Made by a program: the position numbers and the translations under genes
Notes under the pieces: model-generated
Seen by the model: the letters and a program-made list of their open reading frames with translations, nothing else
Database searches by the model: none
What the model was told of the DNA's origin: nothing
Part shown: piece by piece, positions 23,082-32,418 of the stretch
How the letters are laid out: each line of letters opens with the position of its first letter
Position numbering within the stretch: the first letter of the stretch is position 1
NCBI GenBank assembly: GCA_052084925.1
Contig: JBQDEV010000007.1
Span: 62,001 to 126,000, forward strand
DNA: 64,000 bases
Origin: CmP2 sp052084925
GTDB taxonomy: Bacteria > Actinomycetota > Actinomycetes > Actinomycetales > Micrococcaceae
Direction: 5' to 3'

Positions 23082-25313
23082 ATGGCGCAGGCCGTAGAAG
23101 ACCAGAGTCACTCGTCGTCGACACCTCAGCATCCGGACCCGGGACGAACCACCAGCCCCGTGAACTGGCCCGTCTTCCTGGGCACCTCCGTGATCATCGT
23201 GGCCTTCGTCGCCTGGGCAGCGCTGTTGCCCGAACAGGCGGAGACCGTGATCTTCGGTGCGATGGGCTGGGTGGCCACCAATTTCGGCTGGTACTACGTG
23301 TTGACCGCCACCATCGTGGTGATCTTCGTGCTCATCGTCGCGTTCTCGCGGGTGGGGCGCACCAAGATGGGTCCCGATCACTCGAAACCGAAGTTCAATC
23401 TTTTCACCTGGGCGGCCATGCTGTTCGCCGCGGGCATCGGTGTGGACCTGATGTTCTTCGGGATCTCTGGCCCGGCCACCAATTTCCTGACCCCGCCGGA
23501 CGTCACGCCGCTCTCCGATGAGGCGGCCCGAATGGCCCCGATCTGGACGATCTTCCACTACGGGATCCCCGGGTGGGCGATGTACGCGCTAATGGGCATG
23601 GCTTTCGGCCTGTTTGCCTACCGCTACCACCTGCCGCTGAGCATCCGTTCGGCGCTGGCCCCGATTTTCGGCAAGCGCATCCACGGCCCCATCGGCCACG
23701 CCGCCGAAATCGGTGCGACCATCGGCACCATCTTCGGTATCGCCGTGTCTCTGGGCATCGGCGTCGTCTTCCTCAACTTCGGACTGTCGTCAATCTTCAA
23801 TGTTCCCAACCACATCGGCGTGCAGATCGGGTTGATGGCCCTGGCCGTGTTCATCACGATCCTCTCCACCGTCTCCGGTGTGGACAAGGGCATTCGCCGG
23901 CTCTCGGAGCTGAACGTGATTCTGGCGATCATCCTGATGCTGTGGGTGCTGTTCTCCGGCAACACCCACGAGATGCTCAACCAGCTGGTGCAGAACATCG
24001 GTGACTTCTTCTCCGGGTTCCCCTCGATGATGATGAACACCTTCGCCTACACCGCCGGGACCGAGGACTACCCCTCGCAGCAGTGGATGGCGGACTGGAC
24101 GCTGTTCTTCTGGGCCTGGTGGATTGCCTGGGCGCCCTTCGTCAGCCTGTTCCTGGCCCGGATCTCCCGCGGACGCACCCTGCGCCAGTTCGTGCTCGGC
24201 GTGTTGCTCATCCCCTTCGCGTTCATCCTGCTGTGGGTGTCGGTGTTCGGCAACGCCGCACTGAGCTTCTTCCGCGCCGGTGAGGAGGAGTTCTTGGATC
24301 TGGCGGTGAATCTGCCGGAGTCGGGCTTCTTCACCCTGTTGGAGCAGTACCCGGGGGCGACCTTCACCGTGGCGCTGGCCGTGATCACCGGGCTGTTCTT
24401 CTACGTCACGTCCGCCGACTCCGGCTCGCTGGTGATGGCGAACATGACGTCGAAGCCCTCGCTGACCGATTCCGACGGGCCCTCCTGGCTGCGCATCGTG
24501 TGGGCGGTGATCACCGGTGCGCTGACACTGTCCATGCTGTTTATCGACGGTGTATATACCCTGCAGGCCGCGACCGTGATGGTGGGTCTGCCGCTGTCAA
24601 TCCTGATCTACCTGGTGATGTTCAGCCTGTTCAAGGTGCTGCGCTCCGAGCGGCTCACCCTGGACTCACAGATCGCCACCATGCCGGATGTGCTCTCCAG
24701 CCGCATCCGCGAGGGCGGCGAGCGCGGGAACTGGCGTCAGCGGCTCAAGCGCCGGATGACCTTCGCCTCCGCCACCCAGATCACCCAGTATGTCAACGAG
24801 GTTGCCGCCCCGGCGGTGGAGGACGTGGCCGCCGAGCTACAGAAACTCGGCGTCGAGGTGTCTTGCCATCGCGGCGAGCACCCGGATTATCCGATCCCCT
24901 CGGTCGATCTGATGGTGCACTTCCCCGAGCAGGAGGACTTCAAGTACCAGGCGTACCCGGTGGCCTATGCGGTACCGAATTTCGCGTCCAACATCAAGGC
25001 GGTGCAAGACGTGTTCTTCAAGCTCGAGGTGTTCTCCATGACCGGCTCCCGCGGTCACGACATCATGGGTTACACCAAGGAGCAGGTGATCTCCGATGTG
25101 CTCGACGCCTACGACGCGCACATGGCGTTCATGTCCATGACCGGCGACAAGGGCGCGCCCGCCTCGCGTATGGACGCAGAGGCCCCCGATGAATGGTGGG
25201 ACACCGACCAGACCGAGGTGGAGCCCGCCGACACGGCGGCGATTCAGAAGATCGCCGCCGCGGTGGACACCACCCCACACCCGTCAACCGATTCCGAAGG
25301 AGAGACCCGATGA
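23082..25313 (+). CDS. betT: BCCT-family choline/betaine transporter with long C-terminal cytoplasmic domain
   Basis: 743 residues. Twelve hydrophobic segments occupy roughly residues 25-530, with the BCCT tryptophan-rich core WMADWTLFFWAWWIAWAPFV in the substrate-binding helix region. A hydrophilic C-terminal part of about 200 residues matches BetT-type osmosensing tails. It should import choline with Na+ or H+. The start ATG 23082 follows GAGAGAGGAC; upstream in-frame codons are non-coding in character. Its stop overlaps the betB start by 4 bases, so uptake and oxidation are coupled. Confidence 0.92.
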   Translation: MAQAVEDQSHSSSTPQHPDPGRTTSPVNWPVFLGTSVIIVAFVAWAALLPEQAETVIFGAMGWVATNFGWYYVLTATIVVIFVLIVAFSRVGRTKMGPDHSKPKFNLFTWAAMLFAAGIGVDLMFFGISGPATNFLTPPDVTPLSDEAARMAPIWTIFHYGIPGWAMYALMGMAFGLFAYRYHLPLSIRSALAPIFGKRIHGPIGHAAEIGATIGTIFGIAVSLGIGVVFLNFGLSSIFNVPNHIGVQIGLMALAVFITILSTVSGVDKGIRRLSELNVILAIILMLWVLFSGNTHEMLNQLVQNIGDFFSGFPSMMMNTFAYTAGTEDYPSQQWMADWTLFFWAWWIAWAPFVSLFLARISRGRTLRQFVLGVLLIPFAFILLWVSVFGNAALSFFRAGEEEFLDLAVNLPESGFFTLLEQYPGATFTVALAVITGLFFYVTSADSGSLVMANMTSKPSLTDSDGPSWLRIVWAVITGALTLSMLFIDGVYTLQAATVMVGLPLSILIYLVMFSLFKVLRSERLTLDSQIATMPDVLSSRIREGGERGNWRQRLKRRMTFASATQITQYVNEVAAPAVEDVAAELQKLGVEVSCHRGEHPDYPIPSVDLMVHFPEQEDFKYQAYPVAYAVPNFASNIKAVQDVFFKLEVFSMTGSRGHDIMGYTKEQVISDVLDAYDAHMAFMSMTGDKGAPASRMDAEAPDEWWDTDQTEVEPADTAAIQKIAAAVDTTPHPSTDSEGETR

Positions 25314-26797
25314 CTGACAACAGCATCACCACCCTCTACATCGATGGCGCCTGGGTGGCCTCGTCGACCGGCGAGACCCGCGACGTCGAGTGCCCAGCCG
25401 ACGGCAGCCACGTCGCCGTGGTGTCCGAGGCCAGCGGCGACGACGTCGAACGCGCCATCCTCGCCGCCCGCCGGTCGTTCGACGACGGTGTGTGGTCGGG
25501 CAAGACCTCCGCCGAGCGCGGCGACTTCCTACTGCAGGTCGCCGAGGGGATCCGCGCCCGCAAGGACGATTTCGCCCGCGCCGAGGCCCTGGACACGGGC
25601 AAGCGCCTGGTCGAGGCCGAGGGCGATATGGACGACATCATCTCCTGCTTCCGCTACTTCGGGAAGATCGCCGATCAGCACCCGGGCCGACTCGTGGACG
25701 CCGGGGACGCCTCGGTGATCTCCCGGGTGGTCTACGAGCCGATCGGTGTGTGCGGGATGATCACCCCGTGGAACTTCCCGCTCTTGCAGGCTGCGTGGAA
25801 GGTCGCCCCTGCCCTGGCCGCGGGCAACTCCTTCGTGCTGAAGCCGGCCGAACTGACCCCGCACACCGCCATTCTGCTGATGGAGGTGCTGGACGCCCTC
25901 GAGCTGCCCGCGGGCGTGGCCAACCTGGTGCTCGGCGACGGCGGCACCGTGGGCGCTCCCCTGTCCAGCCACCCGGAGATCGACCTGGTGTCGTTCACCG
26001 GCGGCCTGGTGACCGGACGCAAGATCGCCGAGTCCGCCGCGCGCGACGTCAAGAAGGTCGCCCTGGAACTGGGCGGCAAGAACCCGAACGTGGTGTTCGC
26101 CGACGCGGATTACGAAGCCGCCCTGGACAATGCGCTGACCGCGGCGTTCCTGGACTCCGGGCTGGTGTGTTCGGCGGGCACCCGCCTGATCGTGCAGGAC
26201 ACCATCGCGGAGCGCTTCGTCGATGATCTGGTGGCTCGCGCCGAGGGCATCGTGATGGGCGGACCCTTCGACGAGAAAGCAGAGACCGGTCCGCTGATCT
26301 CGAAGGCGCACCGCGACAAGGTCACCGACTACGTGAAGCGCGGCGTGGAGGCCGGCGCCCGACTGCGCGTGGGCGGACACTGGGGCGGCGAAGAGCACGC
26401 CAACGGCTACTTCTACGCCCCCACCGTGCTGGATCAGTGCACCTCGGACAACCCCGCCGTCGTCGAGGAGGGCTTCGGTCCGGTGATCACGGTGGAGACC
26501 TTCAGCGACGAGGCCGAGGCGATCCGGATTGCCAATGACACCGAGTACGGTCTGGCCGGCGCGGTCTGGACCTCGGATATGGGGGTGGCTAACCGGGTCT
26601 CGCGCGGGCTGCGGCACGGCACCATCTGGATCAACGACTACCACCCCTACCTCCCGCAGGCCGAATGGGGCGGTTTCAAGCACTCCGGCGTCGGCCGTGA
26701 GCTCGGACCGACCGGACTCGAGGAGTACGTGGAGGCTAAGCACATCTACCACAACACCGAGCCGGCACCGGCCGACTGGTTCCCCCGCAAGCGCTGA
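25310..26797 (+). CDS. betB: Betaine-aldehyde dehydrogenase (ALDH family)
   Basis: 495 residues of the ALDH superfamily. Asn154 in TPWNFPLLQ, Glu253 in VALELGGKNPN and the nucleophile Cys287 in LDSGLVCSAGTRLIV are in place. NAD(P)+-dependent oxidation of betaine aldehyde to glycine betaine is inferred from its position between betT and betA. The usual FTGS turn reads FTGG. The ATG overlaps the betT stop; a ribosome site AAGGAGAG lies 8 bases before. Another ALDH substrate cannot be excluded from sequence alone. Confidence 0.92.
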   Translation: MTDNSITTLYIDGAWVASSTGETRDVECPADGSHVAVVSEASGDDVERAILAARRSFDDGVWSGKTSAERGDFLLQVAEGIRARKDDFARAEALDTGKRLVEAEGDMDDIISCFRYFGKIADQHPGRLVDAGDASVISRVVYEPIGVCGMITPWNFPLLQAAWKVAPALAAGNSFVLKPAELTPHTAILLMEVLDALELPAGVANLVLGDGGTVGAPLSSHPEIDLVSFTGGLVTGRKIAESAARDVKKVALELGGKNPNVVFADADYEAALDNALTAAFLDSGLVCSAGTRLIVQDTIAERFVDDLVARAEGIVMGGPFDEKAETGPLISKAHRDKVTDYVKRGVEAGARLRVGGHWGGEEHANGYFYAPTVLDQCTSDNPAVVEEGFGPVITVETFSDEAEAIRIANDTEYGLAGAVWTSDMGVANRVSRGLRHGTIWINDYHPYLPQAEWGGFKHSGVGRELGPTGLEEYVEAKHIYHNTEPAPADWFPRKR

Positions 26798-26859
26798 GCA
26801 CAGCACGACCCAGATCGCACCCGATCGATCGCGAACAACGTGAACAAAAAGGAGTACAG

Positions 26860-28458
26860 ATGGCACACGAGAACATCGACGACATCGTCTCGGAGAACCC
26901 CGTCCGCGAATATGACTACCTGGTGATCGGCGGCGGTTCGGCCGGCGCCGTCGTCGCCGCCCGGCTCAGCGAGGACCCGAACGTCACCGTGGCCCTGCTG
27001 GAGGCTGGTGATCATGACCAGGACCACGCGGAGGTATTGGATCTGAAGCGCTGGCCCGAGCTACTGGAATCCGGGCTGGACTGGGACTACCCCATCGAAC
27101 CGCAGGAGAACGGCAACTCGTTCATGCGTCACGCCCGCGCCAAGGTGCTGGGCGGGTGCTCCTCGCACAACTCCTGCATCGCCTTCCACCCGCCGGCCGA
27201 GGATCTGGACCTGTGGGAGGAGCTGGGTGCCACCGGCTGGAACGCCGAGACCCTGCTCCCGCTGATCAAGCGTCTGGAGACGAATTCGCGCGGCGGCGAG
27301 AAGCACGGTACGAACGGCCCGGTGCACCTGATGGATGTGCCGGCCGAGGACCCGCTGGGCGTGGCCGTATTGGATGCCTGCGAGCAGGCTGGGATTCCGC
27401 GGAAGCTGTTCAACGACGGCGAGACCGTGGTGCACGGTGCCAACTGGTTCCAGGTGAATCGCCAGGCCGACGGCACCCGGGCGTCGTCGTCGGTGTCGTA
27501 CCTGCACCCCATCCAGGGTGAGCGCAAGAACCTGGATATTCTCACCGGGCACTGGGTGGCCCGGGTGCTCTTCGACGGCGAGCGCGCCGTGGGCGTGGAG
27601 TACCTCGACAACGCCTTCGACCGGACGTCGGTGCTGAAGGCGAAGCGGGAAGTCATCCTCTCGGCCGGGGCGATCGACACCCCGAAACTGCTGATGCTCT
27701 CCGGGATCGGCCCGGCCGAGCACCTGCAGGAATTCGGGATCGACGTGCGCGTGGACTCCCCCGGGGTGGGCTCGAACCTGCAGGACCACCCGGAAGCGGT
27801 GATCTCCTGGGAGACCAACGAGAAGATGGTTCGCGACACCACCCAGTGGTGGGAGATCGGGATCTTCACCCACACCGAGGACCCCGAGGGTGCAGGGCTG
27901 CCGGATCTGATGATGCACTACGGCTCGGTGCCGTTCGACATGCACACCCGTCGGCAGGGCTACCCCACCGCTCCGGAGTCGTTCGCGCTGACCCCGAACA
28001 TCACCCACGCGAAGTCTCGCGGCACGGTGCGGCTGCGCTCGATGGATTACCGCGACAAGCCGAAGGTGGACCCGCGCTACTTTACCGATGAGCAGGGTCA
28101 CGACATGGCCGTGGCGGTGGCCGGGATCAAGAAGGCCCGCGAGATCATCGCCCAGCCGGCGATGGCGGAGAAGGTGACCCGCGAGTTGTTCCCCGGCGAG
28201 GAGGTGCAGACCGACGAACAAATAGCCGACTACGTGGCGCGCACCCATAACACGGTGTACCACCCGGCCGGTTCCTGCCGGATGGGACCGGTGGACGACG
28301 CCATGTCTCCGGTGGATCCGCAACTGCGCGTCAAGGGCGTGCAGGGGCTGCGGGTGGTGGACGGCTCGATCATGCCGCAGTTGACCGCGGTGAATCCGAA
28401 CATCACCACCATGCTGATCGGCGAGCACGCCTCGGACCTCATTAAAGCGGACCAGTAA
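26860..28458 (+). CDS. betA: Choline dehydrogenase / GMC oxidoreductase
   Basis: 532 residues of the GMC family. The FAD motif YLVIGGGSAGAVVAARLSED is near residue 20, the first GMC signature includes AKVLGGCSSHNSCIAFHP, and the C-terminal active-site region has YHPAGSCRMG and DGSIMPQLTAVNPNITTMLI. It oxidises choline to betaine aldehyde; bacterial BetA is membrane-associated, though no membrane helix is seen here. AAAAAGGAG lies just before the ATG. Last gene of the betT-betB-betA operon, followed by a strong hairpin. No betI repressor is nearby. Confidence 0.92.
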   Translation: MAHENIDDIVSENPVREYDYLVIGGGSAGAVVAARLSEDPNVTVALLEAGDHDQDHAEVLDLKRWPELLESGLDWDYPIEPQENGNSFMRHARAKVLGGCSSHNSCIAFHPPAEDLDLWEELGATGWNAETLLPLIKRLETNSRGGEKHGTNGPVHLMDVPAEDPLGVAVLDACEQAGIPRKLFNDGETVVHGANWFQVNRQADGTRASSSVSYLHPIQGERKNLDILTGHWVARVLFDGERAVGVEYLDNAFDRTSVLKAKREVILSAGAIDTPKLLMLSGIGPAEHLQEFGIDVRVDSPGVGSNLQDHPEAVISWETNEKMVRDTTQWWEIGIFTHTEDPEGAGLPDLMMHYGSVPFDMHTRRQGYPTAPESFALTPNITHAKSRGTVRLRSMDYRDKPKVDPRYFTDEQGHDMAVAVAGIKKAREIIAQPAMAEKVTRELFPGEEVQTDEQIADYVARTHNTVYHPAGSCRMGPVDDAMSPVDPQLRVKGVQGLRVVDGSIMPQLTAVNPNITTMLIGEHASDLIKADQ

Positions 28459-28486
28459 ATCTCCGGTACCAGCACCGGACCCTCAG

Positions 28487-28535
28487 CAACGGCGGGGTAG
28501 CCAGTCACTTCAGGTGGCTTGCTACCCCGCCGTTG
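28487..28535 (+). terminator. Hairpin terminator after betA
   Basis: CAACGGCGGGGTAGC (28487-28501) pairs perfectly with its reverse complement at 28521-28535 across a 19-base loop. No T-run follows, as is usual in actinobacteria. Confidence 0.7.
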
Positions 28536-28609
28536 TCGTGACATCTGTCATGGGCAGAACGTGATCGGTGGCAGTTCTGCGCGAGGTGGCGAGCGCGCAT
28601 GCTGGAACC

Positions 28610-29623
28610 ATGAACACCACCGCCGCATCCACCACGGACCACACCGCCGCCGATTCCACCAGTTCTGCCGGTACCGCCCACCCGAACGTATCCCCCGAGA
28701 TTCCCGCCATCGACGTCGACGCCGTCACCCGCCGCTTCGGCTCCGTGACGGCGGTGGAGCAGATCTCGTTGCGCGTGCAGCGCGGCGAGGTGGTGGCCCT
28801 ACTCGGCCCCAACGGCGCCGGCAAGACCACCCTGCTCGACATGGTGCTCGGTTTCACCGTCCCGAACTCCGGGCGGCTGAGCGTGCTGGGCACCTCCCCC
28901 GAGACGGCTGCTCGACGCGGGGCCGTGGGCGCGGTGCTACAGAACGGTGGCCTGCTCGATGACCTCACGGTGGCCGAGACCGTGAAGATGGTGGCCGCCT
29001 GCCACGTCCAGCATCTGCCGCTGCCCGAGGTAATGCAGCGCGCCGGGGTCACCGACTTCGCTTCCCGCAAGGTCAAGAAGTGCTCGGGCGGGCAGCGCCA
29101 GCGCCTGCGGTTCGCCCTGGCACTGCTCACTGACCCGCAGCTGCTGATCCTGGATGAGCCCACCGCCGGGATGGACGCCGGCGCCCGCCGCGAGTTCTGG
29201 GAGACCATGCACGCCGAGGCCGAGCGTGGGCGCACCATCATTTTCGCCACCCACTACCTGCGCGAGGCCGACGACTACGCCGACCGGGTGGTGCTGGTGC
29301 AGGACGGGCGCATCGTCGCCGACGGCACCGTGGATGAGATGACCGCCGGATTCCACCGGGTGCTCAAGGCCGACTGGCTGGGTGAGCACGACCCCCGTGA
29401 CTGGGGTGCGGAGGCCGGGCTGTCGCCGGAGCAGATCGACTACGACGCCGAACGCCGTCGGATCCAGCTCACCAGCCCCGACACCGACCGGCTGGCCGCT
29501 GAGCTGCTGAACGCCGGACTGATCCGCCACCTGCAGGTCAGCCAGCCCGGGATCGAGGACGTATTTTTCGACCTCACCGCGCCCAGCTCCACGGCCGGAA
29601 CCGACGCCGAGACCCGTCGCTGA
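28610..29623 (+). CDS. ABC transporter ATP-binding protein (ABC-2/drug exporter type)
   Basis: 337 residues. Walker A LLGPNGAGKTTLLDMVLG, signature KCSGGQRQRLRFALAL (Cys for the usual Leu), Walker B LLILDEPTAGMD and the switch His in TIIFATHYL are all present. About 35 residues of low-complexity Thr/Ser/Ala precede the domain. With the permease that follows it should form an exporter of the type controlled by DesK/DesR-like two-component systems. The start at 28610 avoids an upstream in-frame ATG at 28568 that has no ribosome site. Confidence 0.9.
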   Translation: MNTTAASTTDHTAADSTSSAGTAHPNVSPEIPAIDVDAVTRRFGSVTAVEQISLRVQRGEVVALLGPNGAGKTTLLDMVLGFTVPNSGRLSVLGTSPETAARRGAVGAVLQNGGLLDDLTVAETVKMVAACHVQHLPLPEVMQRAGVTDFASRKVKKCSGGQRQRLRFALALLTDPQLLILDEPTAGMDAGARREFWETMHAEAERGRTIIFATHYLREADDYADRVVLVQDGRIVADGTVDEMTAGFHRVLKADWLGEHDPRDWGAEAGLSPEQIDYDAERRRIQLTSPDTDRLAAELLNAGLIRHLQVSQPGIEDVFFDLTAPSSTAGTDAETRR

Positions 29624-29649
29624 GACGACCCCCGAAAGGACTGATCCTG

Positions 29650-30528
29650 ATGACTGCCACACCGTCAACACGCACCGCCAGCTCCGCCCCGACCGGTTCG
29701 GCCGAGCAACGGAACCGCCTCCGAACCTACGCCCGTCCCCAGTCCCGCACCCGGATCCTGCTCCGCTACGTCGGCTGGGAATTCTGGCGCAACTTCCGGA
29801 TGGTGGACGCCACCTTCTTCATCGTCGTGCTCCCGGTCGCCATGTACCTGATGTTCGGGGTGGCGATGGGGGTCTCCGAGAATCCGGCCGGGCAGGGCAA
29901 CGTTTCCGCCTACGTGATGACGTCGATGGCTTCTTATGGGGCCGTGATCGCGACGACGGCGATGGCCGGATCCGCCGCGGTGGAGCGCACGCAGGGCTGG
30001 GGCCGGCAGCTGAATCTGACCGGGCTCACCCCGCCTGCCTACATGCTGGGCAAGACGCTGATGGCCGTGCTGATCGCCGTCACCCCCATCGTGCTCGTCT
30101 ACCTCGCCGGGGCGGTCACCGGGGCCCGCTTCGACACCCTCACCCTGTGGTTGTCCTCGGGCGCGCTGGTGCTGCTGGTCGCCGTCCCGTTCTCCCTGTA
30201 CGGACTCGCCTTCGCCCTGCTGTTCCGCTCCGAGACCGCCGTCAGTGCCGCTTCCGGGTTCCTGGTGATCTTCGCGTTCTTCGGCAACCTGTTCATCCCG
30301 CTCTCCGGGGTGCTGCTGGAGATCGCCCGGTTCACGCCCCTCTACGGGGTGGCGATGCTGGCCCGCTGGCCGCAGACCGAGGGCATGATCGTCCCGATGT
30401 CCGAGGAGGAGGCCCTGGCCGGCATCGAGTACGAGTCGCTGTGGGTGCTCGTGGCGAATCTGGGCGCGTGGACGCTGATCTTCGCGCTCGTGTGCCTGTT
30501 GGCCGCCCGCCGCCGGACCTCGCGCTGA
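29650..30528 (+). CDS. ABC-2 type transporter permease
   Basis: 292 residues with about six hydrophobic helices (ATFFIVVLPVAMYLMFGVAM near 55, then segments near 95, 140, 175, 205 and 265). It is the membrane half of the exporter encoded just upstream, 26 bases away, with GAAAGGA as ribosome site. The exported compound is unknown; lipids and peptides are typical for such pairs. Confidence 0.88.
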   Translation: MTATPSTRTASSAPTGSAEQRNRLRTYARPQSRTRILLRYVGWEFWRNFRMVDATFFIVVLPVAMYLMFGVAMGVSENPAGQGNVSAYVMTSMASYGAVIATTAMAGSAAVERTQGWGRQLNLTGLTPPAYMLGKTLMAVLIAVTPIVLVYLAGAVTGARFDTLTLWLSSGALVLLVAVPFSLYGLAFALLFRSETAVSAASGFLVIFAFFGNLFIPLSGVLLEIARFTPLYGVAMLARWPQTEGMIVPMSEEEALAGIEYESLWVLVANLGAWTLIFALVCLLAARRRTSR

Positions 30529-30582
30529 CCCGGATCGCGCTGACGGTTCGACCCCACCAGTTCGAAAAGGTTCAGTAGACTC

Positions 30583-31716
30583 ATGGCAATGACCCCCAGC
30601 TTTGTGCCCGAGGCCCCGGCCACCCGCGCGGAGAAGCGCAACGTGCTCTTCAGCGCGGGCATCTGGCTACTGTTCCTGGGTTGGACCGTCTACGGGTTCA
30701 TCGTCTCCACCGCACCGGTACTCTGGCAGGTGCTGGGCTGGGTGGCACTGCCGAGCTTCGTGGTGATCTACCTGTACAGCTTCCTGCACCCCGAGCCGGT
30801 GCGAGGCTGGGGTCGACTGGCCAACACCGGTCTCTACACCGTGGTGCTGGTGGCGTTGGGGTTCGTGATGATGCTCTCCGCCCTGGCCGCGGTGGTGAAC
30901 ATCGTGCCGTTTTTGATGGCGCTGTGGCTGTTCAACCATCGCATGCGCACCGGGCTGATCGCGGTGGCGCTGATCGCCGTCGTCGTCACCTCCCTTGTGG
31001 TGGCGTTGCAGCTGGAGGCGTATGAGTCCTGGCTGTTGCCCTCCGTGGGGATCCCCACCGTGATCCTGGTGATGGTGCGGATCAGCATCGAACTGGAGGA
31101 GAACCAGCGGATGCATTCGGAACGGCTGCTGCTGGCGGAGCAGCGTGACGAGCTGGCCGGCACCGTGCACGACCTGCTCGGGCACTCCCTGACGACGATC
31201 ACGGTGAAGACGCAGCTGGCCCAACGCCTGCTCGACGCCGACCCGGTGGCGGCCCGCGCGGAGCTCGAGGACATCCTGGCGCTGTCGCGCCGCTCACTCT
31301 CGGAGGTGCGCGCCACCGTGACGGACCTGCGTCAGCCGGAGCTGGCGGTGCAGCTGGACCAGGCGGAGGCGTCCCTGCGCGCCGCCGGGGTGAGCGTGCA
31401 ACGCCCGAACGAGCTGCCAGCTCTGACCCTGGTACAGCAGCAGGTGTTCGCCTGGGTGCTACGCGAGGCCGTGACCAACGTGATCCGCCATGCCGGAGCC
31501 AGTCAGTGCGTCCTGCGCTTCGTGCCGCAGGGGTCAGCCGAGGCGGCGGGTCCGGTGAGCCTGCAGATCGACGACGACGGCGCGGGCCCCGGTGAGCGGG
31601 ACGGCTCCGGCGAGACGCACGGGGTGTCCGGGATGCGCCATCGTGTGGAGGCCGCCGGAGGCCGCTTCAGCCTGGAGCCGCTGCATCCGGGAACCCGAGT
31701 GGAGGCGCTACTGTGA
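30583..31716 (+). CDS. Sensor histidine kinase (NarL/DesK type)
   Basis: 377 residues. Four to six membrane helices (residues about 20-160) are followed by a HisKA_3 dimerisation helix LAGTVHDLLGHSLTTITVKT, whose His is the phosphorylation site, and a HATPase domain with EAVTNVIRHAGASQC, IDDDGAGPG and GVSGMRHRVEAAGG. It should signal to the response regulator whose start overlaps its stop by 4 bases. TAGACT lies at 30576-30581, 7 bases before the second ATG (30589), so translation may begin there on a leaderless message. Confidence 0.9.
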   Translation: MAMTPSFVPEAPATRAEKRNVLFSAGIWLLFLGWTVYGFIVSTAPVLWQVLGWVALPSFVVIYLYSFLHPEPVRGWGRLANTGLYTVVLVALGFVMMLSALAAVVNIVPFLMALWLFNHRMRTGLIAVALIAVVVTSLVVALQLEAYESWLLPSVGIPTVILVMVRISIELEENQRMHSERLLLAEQRDELAGTVHDLLGHSLTTITVKTQLAQRLLDADPVAARAELEDILALSRRSLSEVRATVTDLRQPELAVQLDQAEASLRAAGVSVQRPNELPALTLVQQQVFAWVLREAVTNVIRHAGASQCVLRFVPQGSAEAAGPVSLQIDDDGAGPGERDGSGETHGVSGMRHRVEAAGGRFSLEPLHPGTRVEALL

Positions 31717-32372
31717 CGGAGGAGACGAGACCTGCCGAGTCCGGTGAGGCGGCGACGAGTGAGACGATCCGGCTGCTACTGGCCGACGACCAGCACCTGG
31801 TGCGCGCCGGGCTGGCCGCCCTGCTGAACCTGGAGAACGACCTCGACGTCGTGCATCAGCAGTCCTCCGGCGAAGGGATCCTGGAGGCGGTGCGGGACCA
31901 CCGCGTCGACGTCGCCGTGCTCGACATCGAGATGCCCGGGATGGACGGGATTACCGCCACGCAGACTCTCATCGACTCCCTGGAGCGTCCCCCGGCGGTG
32001 CTGATCTTGACCACCTTCGGGCGCACCGGGTACTTACAGCGTGCCATGGCCGCCGGGGCCAGCGGATTCATGGTCAAAGACGCCCCGGCCGAGCAGCTGG
32101 CGCAGGCGATCCGCACCGTGCATGCCGGGGGCCGGGCGGTGGATCCGAGCCTGGCGGCCGAGGCGCTGAGCATCCCGGCCAGCCCGCTGACCGAGCGCGA
32201 GGGGGACGTGCTGCGGGTGGCGTTGACGGGTGCCTCGGTGAAGTCGATCGCCGCAGAGCTGTTCCTGTCGCCGGGCACCGTGCGCAACCATCTCTCCGCC
32301 GCGATCGGCAAGACCGGCACCACCAATCGCGCCGAGGCCGCGCGCCTGGCCCACACCCACGGTTGGCTCTGA
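31713..32372 (+). CDS. LuxR-type (NarL/FixJ) response regulator
   Basis: 219 residues. The receiver domain has IRLLLADDQHLVRAGL with its acidic pocket and the phospho-acceptor Asp in VDVAVLDIEMPGMDGI; the DNA-binding domain near the C-terminus has LTEREGDVLRVALTGAS and SPGTVRNHLSAAIGKTGTTN. It is the partner of the sensor kinase and presumably controls the ABC exporter genes upstream in the same operon. Confidence 0.92.
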   Translation: MTEETRPAESGEAATSETIRLLLADDQHLVRAGLAALLNLENDLDVVHQQSSGEGILEAVRDHRVDVAVLDIEMPGMDGITATQTLIDSLERPPAVLILTTFGRTGYLQRAMAAGASGFMVKDAPAEQLAQAIRTVHAGGRAVDPSLAAEALSIPASPLTEREGDVLRVALTGASVKSIAAELFLSPGTVRNHLSAAIGKTGTTNRAEAARLAHTHGWL

Positions 32373-32418
32373 GCCGCAGCGTCCTTATCGCGTCCATGCC
32401 CTGTGAGAGGGTGGGCTC

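Noticed and set aside
27061..28428. 455-codon open frame antisense to betA
   Set aside because: His/Gly/Val-rich shadow frame with no protein family; betA is certain.
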